Below, in pieces: positions 43,418 to 52,840 of a stretch of 64,000 bases of DNA. Position numbers and translations under genes: made by a program. Source of the DNA: Xanthobacter dioxanivorans (GTDB lineage: Bacteria > Pseudomonadota > Alphaproteobacteria > Rhizobiales > Xanthobacteraceae); NCBI RefSeq assembly GCF_016807805.1, contig NZ_CP063362.1, positions 3,328,501-3,392,500 of the forward strand, read 5' to 3'. Positions within the stretch are counted from its first letter, which is position 1. The number at the start of each line of letters is the position of its first letter. The notes under the pieces were generated by a model, which was not told where the DNA came from, did not search any database, and saw only the letters and a program-made list of their open reading frames with translations.

Positions 43418-44628
43418 ATGGCCAAGGTCCATCTCGTCCTCAACGCCGGCTCCTCCTCCCTCAAGTTCCAGGTGTTCCTGGATGACGGGGCGGACGTGCC
43501 CAACCGCCTCTATCGCGGCCTGTTCGAGGGCTGGGCACCAATCCCCACTTCAAGGTGAAGGATCACGACGGCGCGGTCGCCGGCGAGGCGCGCTGGGCGG
43601 ACGACGGCGCCTTCGGCTTCGAGGAGGCGCTGGCGCACCTGTCCGACTGGCTCGGCGCCCATCGCGGCGGCCACCAGCTGGCGGCGGTGGGCCACCGGGT
43701 GGTGCATGGCGGGCCGAACTATACCCATGCGGTGCGCCTGACGCCGGAGATCATCACCGAGCTGGACAGGCTTTCCCCGCTGGCGCCGCTGCACCAGCCG
43801 CGCAGCCTGGAGCCCATCCGCATCATCGCCCGGCGGGTGCCGGGCCTGCCGCAGGTGGCGGCCTTCGATACCGCCTTCCACCGCACCCAGCCCGAGATCG
43901 CCCAGCTCTTCGCCATCCCCCAGTCGCTGACCGATGCGGGGGTGAAGCGCTACGGCTTCCACGGCCTGTCCTACGCCTACCTCGCCACCCAGTTCCCGCA
44001 TGTGGACGCGCGCCTCGCCCACGGCAAGGTGGTGGCGGCGCACCTCGGCTCCGGGGCCAGCCTGTGCGGCTACGAGGCCGCGCGCAGCGTCGTCACCACC
44101 ATGGGCTTCTCGGCCATCGACGGCCTGGTGATGGGCACGCGCTGCGGCACCATCGACCCGGGCGTGGTGTTCTACCTCCAGCGCGAGCTGGGCATGAGCG
44201 CGGCCGAGGCCGAGCACTTCCTCTACACCAAGTGCGGCCTGCTCGGCGTCTCCGGCATCTCCAACGACATGCGCGAGCTGCGCGAGAAGGCGGAGGCGGA
44301 GCCGGGGGCGCAGCGCGCCATCGACCTTTTCGTCTACCGCATCAACCGGGAGTTCGGCTCGCTGGTGGCGGGGCTGGGCGGCATCGACGCTTTGGTCTTC
44401 ACCGCCGGCATCGGCGAGAACGACCCCGCCACCCGCGCCGAGGTGCTGGAGGCGGTGCGCTGGGCCGGCTTCGAGCTGGACCCGGAGGCCAACCGCGCGG
44501 GGGCAACCCGCATCACCCGTGGCAGCGGCCCGCAGGCCTTTGTCATCCCCACCGACGAGGAATGGACCATCGTCCGCGAGATGCGGGCGGTGCTGGCGCA
44601 GGACCGGCAGGCGGCCGGAGCGGACTAG
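43418..44628 (+). pseudogene. ackA: Acetate kinase broken by a one-base frameshift
   Basis: The gene starts at ATG 43418 with the perfect acetate-kinase start VLNAGSSSLKFQVF. The frame changes at about 43529-43531, where GAGGGCTGGGCACC reads EGWAP instead of the expected EGLGTNPHFKVKD. Restoring one base after GGG or GGC brings the rest into frame 1, where all other family blocks are present: RVVHGGPNYTHAV, FDTAFHRTQPEIAQ, KRYGFHGLSYAYL, AHLGSGASLCG and GENDPATRAEV. The repaired protein would be about 403 residues, the family length. As written, only 46 residues are made from the true start. A sequencing error or a recent mutation are both possible. Confidence 0.88.
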
Positions 44629-44749
44629 AGGAAAGCACGCGCCTTCGAGCGGAGCGGGCCCCGTTCCGCCTGAGGAAGGCAGGTCAGGCCAACCAGCCGG
44701 AGCGGTTTCGCCGGTTCATGCCGAGCCAAGGCGCCCGAAGGAGCAAGCC

Positions 44750-47035
44750 ATGCACCCGTTGGACATGATGAAGGTCTACGGCCGGGTCGCGGAAATCTAC
44801 CGGCTGCGCCTCGGCGAGGCCGTTTCCGCCTACGGGGAGGCCATGCGCGGCGCCGCCGGCACCTTCGCCGCCGCCGCCCGCCCGCAGGAGCCCGCCGCCG
44901 CCTGGCGCGACGCCGTCTCCTACTGGTCCGACGCCGCCCAGCGCAACCTCATCTTCTGGGACACCCTGCGCCAGCGCGGCAACAACTGGATCGCCCACGA
45001 GAAGGCCGGCAAGCCGCCGCTGCTCGCCTTTAACTACGAGATCATCGCCGACGCGCGCACCTTCGCCCGGCCGGCCAACTACGCCCTGGTGCAGATCACG
45101 CCGCCGGACGGGGTGACCCTGGACCCGGACAAGCGGCCCTTCCTCATCATCGATCCGCGCGCCGGCCACGGGCCGGGGATCGGCGGGTTCAAGAAGGATT
45201 CGGAGGTCGGCTTCGCGCTCAAGGCGGGGCATGCGGTCTACATGGTCATCTTCTTCCCCGATCCGGTGCCGGGGCAGACGCTGGCCGACGTGTCGCTGGC
45301 CGAGGCGGACTTCCTGCGCATCGTGCGCGAGCGCCATCCCACCCGCGGCAAGCCGGTGGTGATGGGCAACTGCCAGGGCGGCTGGGCGGCCATGCTGGTG
45401 GCGGCCCTCGACCCGGACAACGTGGGTTCCATCGTGATGAACGGCGCGCCCATGTCCTACTGGGCCGGCAACGACGCCGAGAACCCCATGCGCTATGCCG
45501 GCGGCGTGCTCGGCGGCTCGTGGACCGCGCTGCTCGCCTCCGACCTCGGTGGCGGGGTGTTCGACGGCGCCTACCTGGTGGACAATTTCGAGTACCTGAA
45601 CCCCGGCAACACCTTTTTCAGCAAGTATTACAACCTGTATTCCCGCATCGACAGCGAGCCCGACCGCTTCCTCGAGTTCGAGCGCTGGTGGGGCGGCTAC
45701 TTCCTGATGAACCGGGCCGAGATCAAGTGGATCGTGGAGAACCTGTTCGTCGGCAACAAGCTCGCCAGCGGCCACGCGGAATGGGCGCCGGGCAAGACCT
45801 TTGACCTGAAGGCGGTCCACGCGCCGATCATCGTCTTCGCCTCGCTGGGCGACAACATCACCCCGCCGCAGCAGGCCATCAACTGGGTGGCGGACATCTA
45901 CCCCACCACCCAGGCGCTGAAGGATGCCGGGCAGGTGGTGGTGGGCCTGATGCACGACAGCGTCGGCCATCTCGGCATCTTCGTCTCCGGCGCCATCGCG
46001 CGGCGCGAGCATTCGCAGATCGTCGACCTCCTCGAATACGTGGAGGCGCTGCCCCCCGGCCTCTACGGCATGACCATCGAGGAGGACCACTCCGGCGGCG
46101 AGGTGAAGTACGACGTCACCCTCACCGAGTGGCGCGTGGAGGACCTTGCCGCGCTGCAGAAATACGATCGGCGGGACGAGATCCCGTTCGAGGTGGTGGC
46201 CAACGTCTCGCAGACCGTCTCGCAGGCCTACGAGAGCCTGGTGCATCCGCTGCTGTCGGCGGTGGTGACGCCGGAAATGGGGCGCGGCCTGCGCGCGGTG
46301 CATCCGCTGCGGGCGGCGCGCTGGGGCCTGTCGGACCTCAATCCCTTCCTGCTCCACCTCGCGCCCATCGCCGATTTCGCCCGCAGCCAGCGCACCCCGC
46401 GCAACGAGAACGGGCCGCTGGTGGCGGCCGAGCAGTTCGGCGCCAAGGCGATCACCGCCGGGTGGGACCTCTACCGGCAATTGCGCGACGCCACGGTGGA
46501 GACGGAGTTCTTCCGCCTCTACGGCACCCTCGCCATGGCCGACCCGGACCTTACCGCCCCGTCCACCCCCGCCATCGTCGAGCAGGCGCCGGCGGAAGTG
46601 GCGGCGGCGCTCGCCTCGATCCGCGCGGGCGGTTTCACCGAGGCCGCGGTGCGGGTGGCGCTGCTCGCCCAGAAGCGCGGCGGCGGCCAGCGCCGGCTCT
46701 CCACCCTGAAGCAGATCCGCGAGCTGGTGGGCCACGAGGTGGGGCTTCTCGCCCTGCCGGCGGACGCGGCGCAGGCGGTGATCCGGCGGCAGGCGATCAT
46801 CGTCGACCGCGCGCCGGACGAGGCCTTCGCCACCCTGCCACTTCTGCTGAAGACGCCGCAGGAACGCTCGCGCTTCCTCGCCCTGGTGGACCGGCTGATG
46901 GCGCACATCGCGTTCGGCCCGGACATCACCGCCTTCGTCGGCGAGGTGCGCGGCCTGATCGCCGGGGCGACCCAGTCGTCGCCGGACGGCCGCGTGATAC
47001 CGTTTCCCTCTTATGTGGCGGGGCAGGGCGCATGA
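44750..47035 (+). CDS. DUF3141 protein related to PHA synthase
   Basis: A 761-residue protein of the DUF3141 family, often annotated as poly(3-hydroxyalkanoate) synthetase-like. The first half has an alpha/beta-hydrolase fold with a Cys nucleophile elbow, VVMGNCQGGW (Cys ~208), as in PHA synthase, and a likely catalytic His in MHDSVGHLGIF. The C-terminal ~300 residues, mostly helical, are specific to this family. Start ATG 44750 with GAAGGAG upstream. In many alphaproteobacteria it lies with pta, ackA and fabI in an oxygen-regulated group. It may handle short acyl-CoA or polymer; no activity is proven for the family to my knowledge. Confidence 0.88.
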   Translation: MHPLDMMKVYGRVAEIYRLRLGEAVSAYGEAMRGAAGTFAAAARPQEPAAAWRDAVSYWSDAAQRNLIFWDTLRQRGNNWIAHEKAGKPPLLAFNYEIIADARTFARPANYALVQITPPDGVTLDPDKRPFLIIDPRAGHGPGIGGFKKDSEVGFALKAGHAVYMVIFFPDPVPGQTLADVSLAEADFLRIVRERHPTRGKPVVMGNCQGGWAAMLVAALDPDNVGSIVMNGAPMSYWAGNDAENPMRYAGGVLGGSWTALLASDLGGGVFDGAYLVDNFEYLNPGNTFFSKYYNLYSRIDSEPDRFLEFERWWGGYFLMNRAEIKWIVENLFVGNKLASGHAEWAPGKTFDLKAVHAPIIVFASLGDNITPPQQAINWVADIYPTTQALKDAGQVVVGLMHDSVGHLGIFVSGAIARREHSQIVDLLEYVEALPPGLYGMTIEEDHSGGEVKYDVTLTEWRVEDLAALQKYDRRDEIPFEVVANVSQTVSQAYESLVHPLLSAVVTPEMGRGLRAVHPLRAARWGLSDLNPFLLHLAPIADFARSQRTPRNENGPLVAAEQFGAKAITAGWDLYRQLRDATVETEFFRLYGTLAMADPDLTAPSTPAIVEQAPAEVAAALASIRAGGFTEAAVRVALLAQKRGGGQRRLSTLKQIRELVGHEVGLLALPADAAQAVIRRQAIIVDRAPDEAFATLPLLLKTPQERSRFLALVDRLMAHIAFGPDITAFVGEVRGLIAGATQSSPDGRVIPFPSYVAGQGA

Positions 47036-47838
47036 CCAGCCAGGCCATGACCGGAGCCGAGATGGACCTCCTCGGCTCCGCGCTGAAGGGCAAGCGCGCT
47101 TTGGTGCTGGGCATCGCTAATGAACACTCCATCGCTTATGGCTGCGCCCGCATCATGCGCCGGCTCGGGGCCGAGCTGGCGGTGACCTATCTCAACGAGA
47201 AGGCGAGGCCCCATGTGGAGCCGCTCGCCGAGGCGCTCGGCGCCGGCATCTTCGCTCCCTGCGACGTGAGCCGGGAGGGCGAGCTGGACGCCGTCTTCGC
47301 CCGCATCGAAAAGGAGTGGGGCGGCCTCGACGTGGCGCTGCACTCCATCGCCTTCGCGCCGAAGGAGGACCTGCAGGGCCGGCTGGTGGATTCCTCCGCC
47401 GAGGGGTTCAAGCTGGCCATGGACATCTCCTGCCACTCCTTCATCCGCATGGCGCGCCTCGCCGAGCCGCTGATGGGGTCGGGCGGGACGCTGATGGCCA
47501 TGAGCTATCACGGCGCCGACAAGGTGGTGCCCAACTACAACCTCATGGGTCCGGTGAAGGCGGCGCTGGAAAGCGCCGTGCGCTACCTCGCCTACGAGCT
47601 CGGGCCGAAGGACATCCGCGTCCATGCCGTCTCGCCCGGCCCGCTGAAGACCCGCGCGGCCTCCGGACTGAAGGACTTCGACGTGCTGCTGTCGGAAGCC
47701 ACCCAGCGCGCGCCCATCGGCGAACTGGTGGACATCGACGACGTGGGCCTCACCACCGCCTTCCTCGCCACCCCCTTCGCCCGGCGCCTCACCGGGATGA
47801 CCGTCTATGTGGACGGGGGCCTCTCGATCATGGCGTGA
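47032..47838 (+). CDS. fabI: Enoyl-ACP reductase
   Basis: A 268-residue FabI-type NAD(P)H-dependent enoyl-acyl carrier protein reductase. It has the variant nucleotide motif VLGIANEHSIAYGCA, the LHSIAFAPKEDL strand, the active-site Tyr and Lys in PNYNLMGPVKAAL with the YxxxxxxK spacing of FabI, and the C-terminal TGMTVYVDGGLSIM. Start ATG 47032 overlaps the DUF3141 stop by four bases. As it belongs to this operon and not to a core fatty-acid cluster, it is probably a second, condition-specific reductase. Confidence 0.93.
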   Translation: MTSQAMTGAEMDLLGSALKGKRALVLGIANEHSIAYGCARIMRRLGAELAVTYLNEKARPHVEPLAEALGAGIFAPCDVSREGELDAVFARIEKEWGGLDVALHSIAFAPKEDLQGRLVDSSAEGFKLAMDISCHSFIRMARLAEPLMGSGGTLMAMSYHGADKVVPNYNLMGPVKAALESAVRYLAYELGPKDIRVHAVSPGPLKTRAASGLKDFDVLLSEATQRAPIGELVDIDDVGLTTAFLATPFARRLTGMTVYVDGGLSIMA

Positions 47839-48065
47839 GGCGGACGTCCCGGCGGCGGGCGGTGCTTTCACAAGCGGGGCAATTGAGGCTAAGCTAGATT
47901 CGACTTCGGCAAAAGTAAATCCGTACCATCAGGCGCGGCACACTTCGCCGTTAAAGTAAAAAGAGTTTCGCGCGCCGGGGCGATTGCTTGCGGGCGGAGA
48001 TGTTTTCACCTCCGCGCCACGCCCGGTCCGCGCGGACCCTGGGGTCGCAGGAAGGGGAGGATCCT

Positions 48066-49193
48066 ATGTCTCGCACCTACGCCCGAGGCGCCGCCGCGGC
48101 GCTCCTCTTCGGCCTTCTCGCCGCCCCCGCCGTGTCTCCCGCCGCGCGGGCGCAGGGCGCGGCGCCTGCGGGCGCCATCCCCGTGGGCGTGGTGGCGGCG
48201 GAGCTGAAGTCCGTGTCCGACGCCATGGAGTTCGTCGGCCGCGTGGAGGCGCCCGAGCGGGTGGAGATCCGCGCCCGCGTCAAGGGCATGCTGGAGGCCG
48301 TCCTGTTCAAGGAAGGCGAGACGGTGAAGGAGGGCGCGCCGCTCTACCGCATCGAGAAGCCGCTGTTCGCCGCCGACGTGCAGCAGGCCGAGGGCGACGT
48401 GGAGCGGGCCAAGGCCGCCCTCGCTTTGGCCAAGATCCAGCGCGAGCGCTCGGAAGAACTGCTCGCCAAGAATGCCGGCACGGTGGTGGCGCGTGACCAG
48501 GCGGTGGCGAACGAGGAATCCTCCAAGGGCGCGCTGCTCACCGCCGAGGCGGCGCTGAACACCGCCAAGATCAATCTCGGCTACACCGACATCGTCTCGC
48601 CCATCACCGGCCGCATCGGCCGGACGGCGGTGACGCGCGGCCACATCGTCGGGCCGGAGAGCGGCGTGCTGGCCACGGTGGTGAGCCAGGATCCCATGTA
48701 CGTCACCTTCCCGGTGAGCCAGCGCGACTATCTGGAGGCGCAGAAGGAGGAGGGGAAGGTGGACCTCTCCAACGTGGAGGTGCGCATCAAGTTTCCCGAC
48801 GGCACCGTCTATGGCGAGGTCGGACGGGTGAATTTCATCGACGTGTCGGTGAGCCGGACCACGGATACGGTCATCATGCGCGCCGACGTGCCGAACCCGG
48901 CCGGCAAGCTGGTGGACGGGCAATTGGTGCGGGTGGAGCTGAAGGCCGGCACGCCGGAGGAGCGCATCGTCGTCCCCCAGTCGGCGCTCATCGCCGACCA
49001 GGGCGGCGTCTACGTGTTCGTGGTGGAGGACGGCAAGGCGGTGGTGCGCCGGGTGAAGCCGGGCGCCTCGCTCGGGGCGAACATCGTGGTGGAGGGCCTG
49101 AAGGTCGGCGATCCGGTGATCGTCGAGGGCTTCGAGGCGCTGCGCCCTGGCATCGGGGTGCGCGCGACCCCCGCCACCGGCCTCAAGGGCTGA
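48066..49193 (+). CDS. RND efflux periplasmic adaptor subunit
   Basis: A 375-residue membrane-fusion protein of the AcrA/MexA type. A signal peptide (AAAALLFGLLAAPAVSPAARA) is followed by the lipoyl/hairpin parts: VEIRARVKGMLEAVLFKEGETV, given by its landmarks, the long helical hairpin around residues 100-165, the second lipoyl half GYTDIVSPITGRIG, and the beta-barrel and membrane-proximal domains. Start ATG 48066 with AGGGGAGGATC upstream. It overlaps neither neighbour but is four bases from the pump gene. Confidence 0.94.
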   Translation: MSRTYARGAAAALLFGLLAAPAVSPAARAQGAAPAGAIPVGVVAAELKSVSDAMEFVGRVEAPERVEIRARVKGMLEAVLFKEGETVKEGAPLYRIEKPLFAADVQQAEGDVERAKAALALAKIQRERSEELLAKNAGTVVARDQAVANEESSKGALLTAEAALNTAKINLGYTDIVSPITGRIGRTAVTRGHIVGPESGVLATVVSQDPMYVTFPVSQRDYLEAQKEEGKVDLSNVEVRIKFPDGTVYGEVGRVNFIDVSVSRTTDTVIMRADVPNPAGKLVDGQLVRVELKAGTPEERIVVPQSALIADQGGVYVFVVEDGKAVVRRVKPGASLGANIVVEGLKVGDPVIVEGFEALRPGIGVRATPATGLKG

Positions 49194-49196
49194 GAC

Positions 49197-52100
49197 ATGC
49201 TCTCCTCTGTCTTCGTCGACCGCCCGCGGCTCGCCATCGTCATCGCCATCGTCACGGTGATCGCCGGCCTGCTTTCGCTCTTCGCCATTCCCGTGGCGCA
49301 GTATCCCGACATCATCCCGCCGCAGGTGTCGGTGACCACGGCCTATCCCGGCGCTTCCGCCGAGGTGGTGGATTCCACCGTGGCCCAGCCCATCGAGGCG
49401 CAGGTGGTGGGCGTGGACAAGCTCATCTACATGAAGAGCGTGTCCGGCGACGACGGATCCTATTCGCTCACCGGCTCGTTCGAGCTGGGCACAGACCCCG
49501 ACATCAACACCGTCAACATGAACAACCGGGTGCAGGTGGCCCTGTCCAAGCTGCCGGAGGACGTGAAGCGCCAGGGCGTGGTGGTGAAGAAGAAGTCGTC
49601 GGCGCTGCTCGGCGTCCTCGCCATCTATTCGCCGAAGAGGAGCCTGGATCCGCTCTACATCTCCAACTATACCACCATCAACATCCTCGACGAGCTGAAG
49701 TCCATTCCCGGCGTCGGCGACGCCGCGCTCTGGGGGCCGCAGGACTATGCCATGCGGGCCTGGGTGCGCACCGACCGGCTGACCGGCCTCGGCCTCACCA
49801 CCCAGGACGTGGTCGCCGCCATCAAGGCGCAGAACATCCAGGCGGCGGTGGGCCGCATCGGCGCGCGTCCCATCTCCGACGATCAGCAATTGCAGCTGAA
49901 CCTGCGCACCAAGGGACGGCTTTCCAGCGTCGAGGAATTCGAGAAGATCGTGCTGCGCACCAATTCCGACGGCTCGCTGCTGCGCCTCGGCGACGTGGCG
50001 CGCCTCGAGCTGGGTGCGGCCAACCTCGATCGCGAGACCCTGTTCAACGGCGGGCCGGCGGCGGTGCTGGCGCTCTACCAGTCCCCCGGCGCCAACGCCA
50101 TCACCACCATCGGCGCCATCCGCACGCGCATGAACGAGCTGGCGAAGGCCTTTCCCGAGGACCTCGCCTGGAAGGTCACCTACGACCCCACCATCTTCGT
50201 CACCGACACCATCCACGAGGTGCAGAAAACCCTCATCGAGGCGTTCGTGCTGGTGGTGATCGTGGTCTACCTGTTCCTCGGCTCGTTCCGCGCCACGCTG
50301 ATCCCGACGCTGGCCGTGCCGGTGAGCCTCATCGGCTGCTTCATCGTGCTGAACGCCATCGGCTATTCGGCCAACACGGTGTCGCTGCTGGCCATCGTGC
50401 TGGCCATCGGCATCGTGGTGGATGACGCCATCGTGGTGGTGGAGAACGTGGAGCGGGTGATGGAGGAGCATCCCGAGCTCTCCCCCGCCGACGCCACCAA
50501 GAAGGCCATGGGCGAGATCACCGCGCCCATCATCGCCATCACCCTGGTGCTGCTCTCGGTGTTCGTGCCGGTGGCGTTCATCCCGGGCATCTCGGGCGAA
50601 TTGTTCCGCCAGTTCGCCATCACCGTGGCCGTGGCCATGTTCCTGTCGGCCATCAACGCGCTGACGCTCTCGCCGGCCCTGTGCGCCATCCTGCTGAAGC
50701 CCGCCCACGGGCCGAAGCGGGGGCCCATCGGCTACGTCATGCGCGGCATCGACAAGGTGCGCGACGCCTACGGCTCGGCGGTGGCGCGCCTCGTGCGCTT
50801 CTCGGCCATCGGCCTCGTGTGCGTGTTCGTGGCGTCGGGTGGCATCTTCGCCCTGTCGAAGGTCACGCCCACGGGATTTTTGCCGGAAGACGACCAGGGC
50901 GCCTTCTTCGTGGTGGTGCAGCTTCCCGGCGGGGCCTCGGTGGGCCGCACCACGGAGGTGATCCGCAAGGCCGAGGCGCTGCTGAAGGACGAGCACATGG
51001 TGGAGGACTACACCTCCGTCGTCGGCCTCAACTTCATCGACAACTACTCCCAGCCCAACGCCGCCTTCATCGTCGTCACGCTGAAGCCGTTCGAGGAGCG
51101 CAAGGGGGCCGAGAACGGCGCCGCCGCCATCCTCGCCCGCCTCGGGCAGAAGATGCGGCTGATCTCCGGCGGCACGGTGGTGCCGCTGGCGCCGCCGCCC
51201 ATCGTCGGCCTCGGCACCGGCGGCGGCTTCTCCTTCGTGCTGCAGGACCTGCGCGCCGGCGACCCGAAGGTGCTCGCACAGGTGCTGCGCGGCCTGCTCA
51301 TCGCCGCCAACCAGGACCCGCGGCTGACCCGCGTCTTCTCCACCTATTCGGCGACGAACCCCTCGATCCAGCTCGACATCGACCGGGACAAGGCGCAGGT
51401 GCTGGGGGTGCCGCTGGACTCGGTGTTCCAGGCGCTGCAGACCTCCCTGGGCGGGCTCTATGTCAACGACATGAACCTCTACGGCCGCACCTGGCAGGTG
51501 CAGGTGCAGGCGGAGGCGGCGGATCGCAAGGGCGTCGACGACATCTACCGCATCCATGTGCGCAACGACAAAGGCGAGATGATCCCCTTGCGCTCCATCG
51601 TGGAAGTGCGGGTGGAGGTCGGCCCGCCGGCGCTCATCCGCTACAACAACAAGCGCGCCGTCACCGTGCAGGGCGCGCCGGCGGCCGGGGTTTCCTCCGG
51701 CCAGGCGCTGGCGGCCATGGACGAGGTGGCGGCCAAGACCCTGCCGCAGGGCTTCTCCGGCGCCTGGACCGACACCTCGTTCCAGGAGAAGCGGGCGGAG
51801 GGCAAGACGGGGATGATCCTCGCCTTCGCCGTGCTGTTCGCCTTCCTGTTCCTGGTGGCGCTGTACGAGAGCTGGTCCATCCCGGTGCCGGTGCTGCTCT
51901 CGGTCACCGTGGGCATGCTGGGGGCGTTCGCCGCCATCGTCATCGGCCAGCTCACCCTCGACCTCTACGGGCAGATCGGCATGATCGTGCTGATCGGCCT
52001 CGCGGCCAAGAACGGCATCCTCATCGTCGAGTTCGCCAAGGAGCGGCGCGAGCACGGCGAGGACCTGCTCGTCGCCGCCACCGAGGGCTCGCGCCTCAGG

Positions 52101-52361
52101 TTCCGGCCGGTGATGATGACCTCGCTGGCCTTCATCCTCGGCCTCTACCCGCTGGTGGTGGCCACCGGGGCGGCGCAGATGGCGCGGCAGAACGTGGGCA
52201 CGCCGGTGTTCGGCGGCATGATCGCCGCCTCCTTCCTCGGCATCTTCGTGATCCCGCCGCTCTACGTCATGTTCCAGGGCATCCGCGAGAAGCTGCGGCC
52301 GGGCGCGCGGCCGAAGGTGCGTCCGGCGGCGCCGGACGCGGGAGCCGCGCACGAGGCCTGA
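49197..52361 (+). CDS. RND multidrug efflux pump (AcrB/MexB type)
   Basis: A 1,054-residue inner-membrane transporter of the HAE1-RND family. It has the N-terminal [21 protein letters not shown] helix, the periplasmic porter start [15 protein letters not shown], and the proton-relay acidic pair in helix 4 ([15 protein letters not shown]). The C-terminal helix block [16 protein letters not shown] and the [20 protein letters not shown] ending are typical. Four bases after the adaptor. No outer-membrane channel gene is nearby, so a separate TolC-like protein must serve. Substrates are probably hydrophobic drugs or organics. Confidence 0.96.
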   Translation: MLSSVFVDRPRLAIVIAIVTVIAGLLSLFAIPVAQYPDIIPPQVSVTTAYPGASAEVVDSTVAQPIEAQVVGVDKLIYMKSVSGDDGSYSLTGSFELGTDPDINTVNMNNRVQVALSKLPEDVKRQGVVVKKKSSALLGVLAIYSPKRSLDPLYISNYTTINILDELKSIPGVGDAALWGPQDYAMRAWVRTDRLTGLGLTTQDVVAAIKAQNIQAAVGRIGARPISDDQQLQLNLRTKGRLSSVEEFEKIVLRTNSDGSLLRLGDVARLELGAANLDRETLFNGGPAAVLALYQSPGANAITTIGAIRTRMNELAKAFPEDLAWKVTYDPTIFVTDTIHEVQKTLIEAFVLVVIVVYLFLGSFRATLIPTLAVPVSLIGCFIVLNAIGYSANTVSLLAIVLAIGIVVDDAIVVVENVERVMEEHPELSPADATKKAMGEITAPIIAITLVLLSVFVPVAFIPGISGELFRQFAITVAVAMFLSAINALTLSPALCAILLKPAHGPKRGPIGYVMRGIDKVRDAYGSAVARLVRFSAIGLVCVFVASGGIFALSKVTPTGFLPEDDQGAFFVVVQLPGGASVGRTTEVIRKAEALLKDEHMVEDYTSVVGLNFIDNYSQPNAAFIVVTLKPFEERKGAENGAAAILARLGQKMRLISGGTVVPLAPPPIVGLGTGGGFSFVLQDLRAGDPKVLAQVLRGLLIAANQDPRLTRVFSTYSATNPSIQLDIDRDKAQVLGVPLDSVFQALQTSLGGLYVNDMNLYGRTWQVQVQAEAADRKGVDDIYRIHVRNDKGEMIPLRSIVEVRVEVGPPALIRYNNKRAVTVQGAPAAGVSSGQALAAMDEVAAKTLPQGFSGAWTDTSFQEKRAEGKTGMILAFAVLFAFLFLVALYESWSIPVPVLLSVTVGMLGAFAAIVIGQLTLDLYGQIGMIVLIGLAAKNGILIVEFAKERREHGEDLLVAATEGSRLRFRPVMMTSLAFILGLYPLVVATGAAQMARQNVGTPVFGGMIAASFLGIFVIPPLYVMFQGIREKLRPGARPKVRPAAPDAGAAHEA

Positions 52362-52461
52362 GCGGCGGCGGCACCCGCCGGGGCGCGGCGCCCATCCTTG
52401 ATTCAGGCCTGCCCCGCGCTCATACTCGGCGGGTTTTCAGACCGTGATCAGGATTTTTGCC

Positions 52462-52650
52462 ATGCCTTTGAGGGAAGAGGATATTCAGCTCGGCAAGTGC
52501 TACAAGACGAAGGGTCCCGAGAATTACAAGGTGATCGGCCTCACCCGCGGCATCGTCACCTACCAGACCTGGACCTCGCCTTTGCGGATCAATGTGGGCG
52601 TGAAGCAGTTCGCCGACGCCGTCTACAAGGAAGTGGCCTGTCCCAAGTGA
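52462..52650 (+). CDS. Conserved-looking 62-residue protein
   Basis: A small protein from ATG 52462 (a GTG at 52444 would add six residues). It has an AGGA ribosome site at the right spacing. The sequence MPLREEDIQLGKCYKTKGPENYK has the look of a compact beta protein with two Cys (positions 12 and 60), basic and amphipathic, no signal or membrane helix. Family unknown to me. It stands alone 100 bases after the RND pump. Confidence 0.65.
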   Translation: MPLREEDIQLGKCYKTKGPENYKVIGLTRGIVTYQTWTSPLRINVGVKQFADAVYKEVACPK

Positions 52651-52743
52651 GGCGGATGGGGAAGGCGGATAGGTGAAGGCGGGCCGGCTGCGCCGGCGCG
52701 GGGTGCGGGGCGCCGTCCCGGCGCGAAACGCTGATGCGCCGAT

Positions 52744-52760
52744 CCGGTTGTTTCAACCGG
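52744..52760. promoter_or_regulatory. Perfect inverted repeat before the nuclease/ATPase pair
   Basis: CCGGTTG-TTT-CAACCGG, a 7-3-7 palindrome, lies 81 bases before the exonuclease start in an otherwise featureless gap. It may be an operator or the stem of a weak terminator for the preceding genes; no T-run follows. Confidence 0.35.
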
Positions 52761-52840
52761 GGCGGATCCGGCTCTAGAGTGGCGCCCCCGGGGCGGCGCG
52801 ATTCGCGTCCGCCCGAACCCCGTTCCCGCCTGCGCCGCCC

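Noticed and set aside
43555..44628. Acetate kinase as a separate shorter gene starting at the ATG at 43555
   Set aside because: This start lies inside the family domain and lacks the essential N-terminal NAGSSS block, which is present in another frame just upstream. The frameshift reading explains both parts.
48006..52352. A 1,448-residue open frame antisense to the RND genes
   Set aside because: Low-complexity His/Asp/Arg-rich translation with no motifs; the plus strand encodes the clear RND pump and adaptor.
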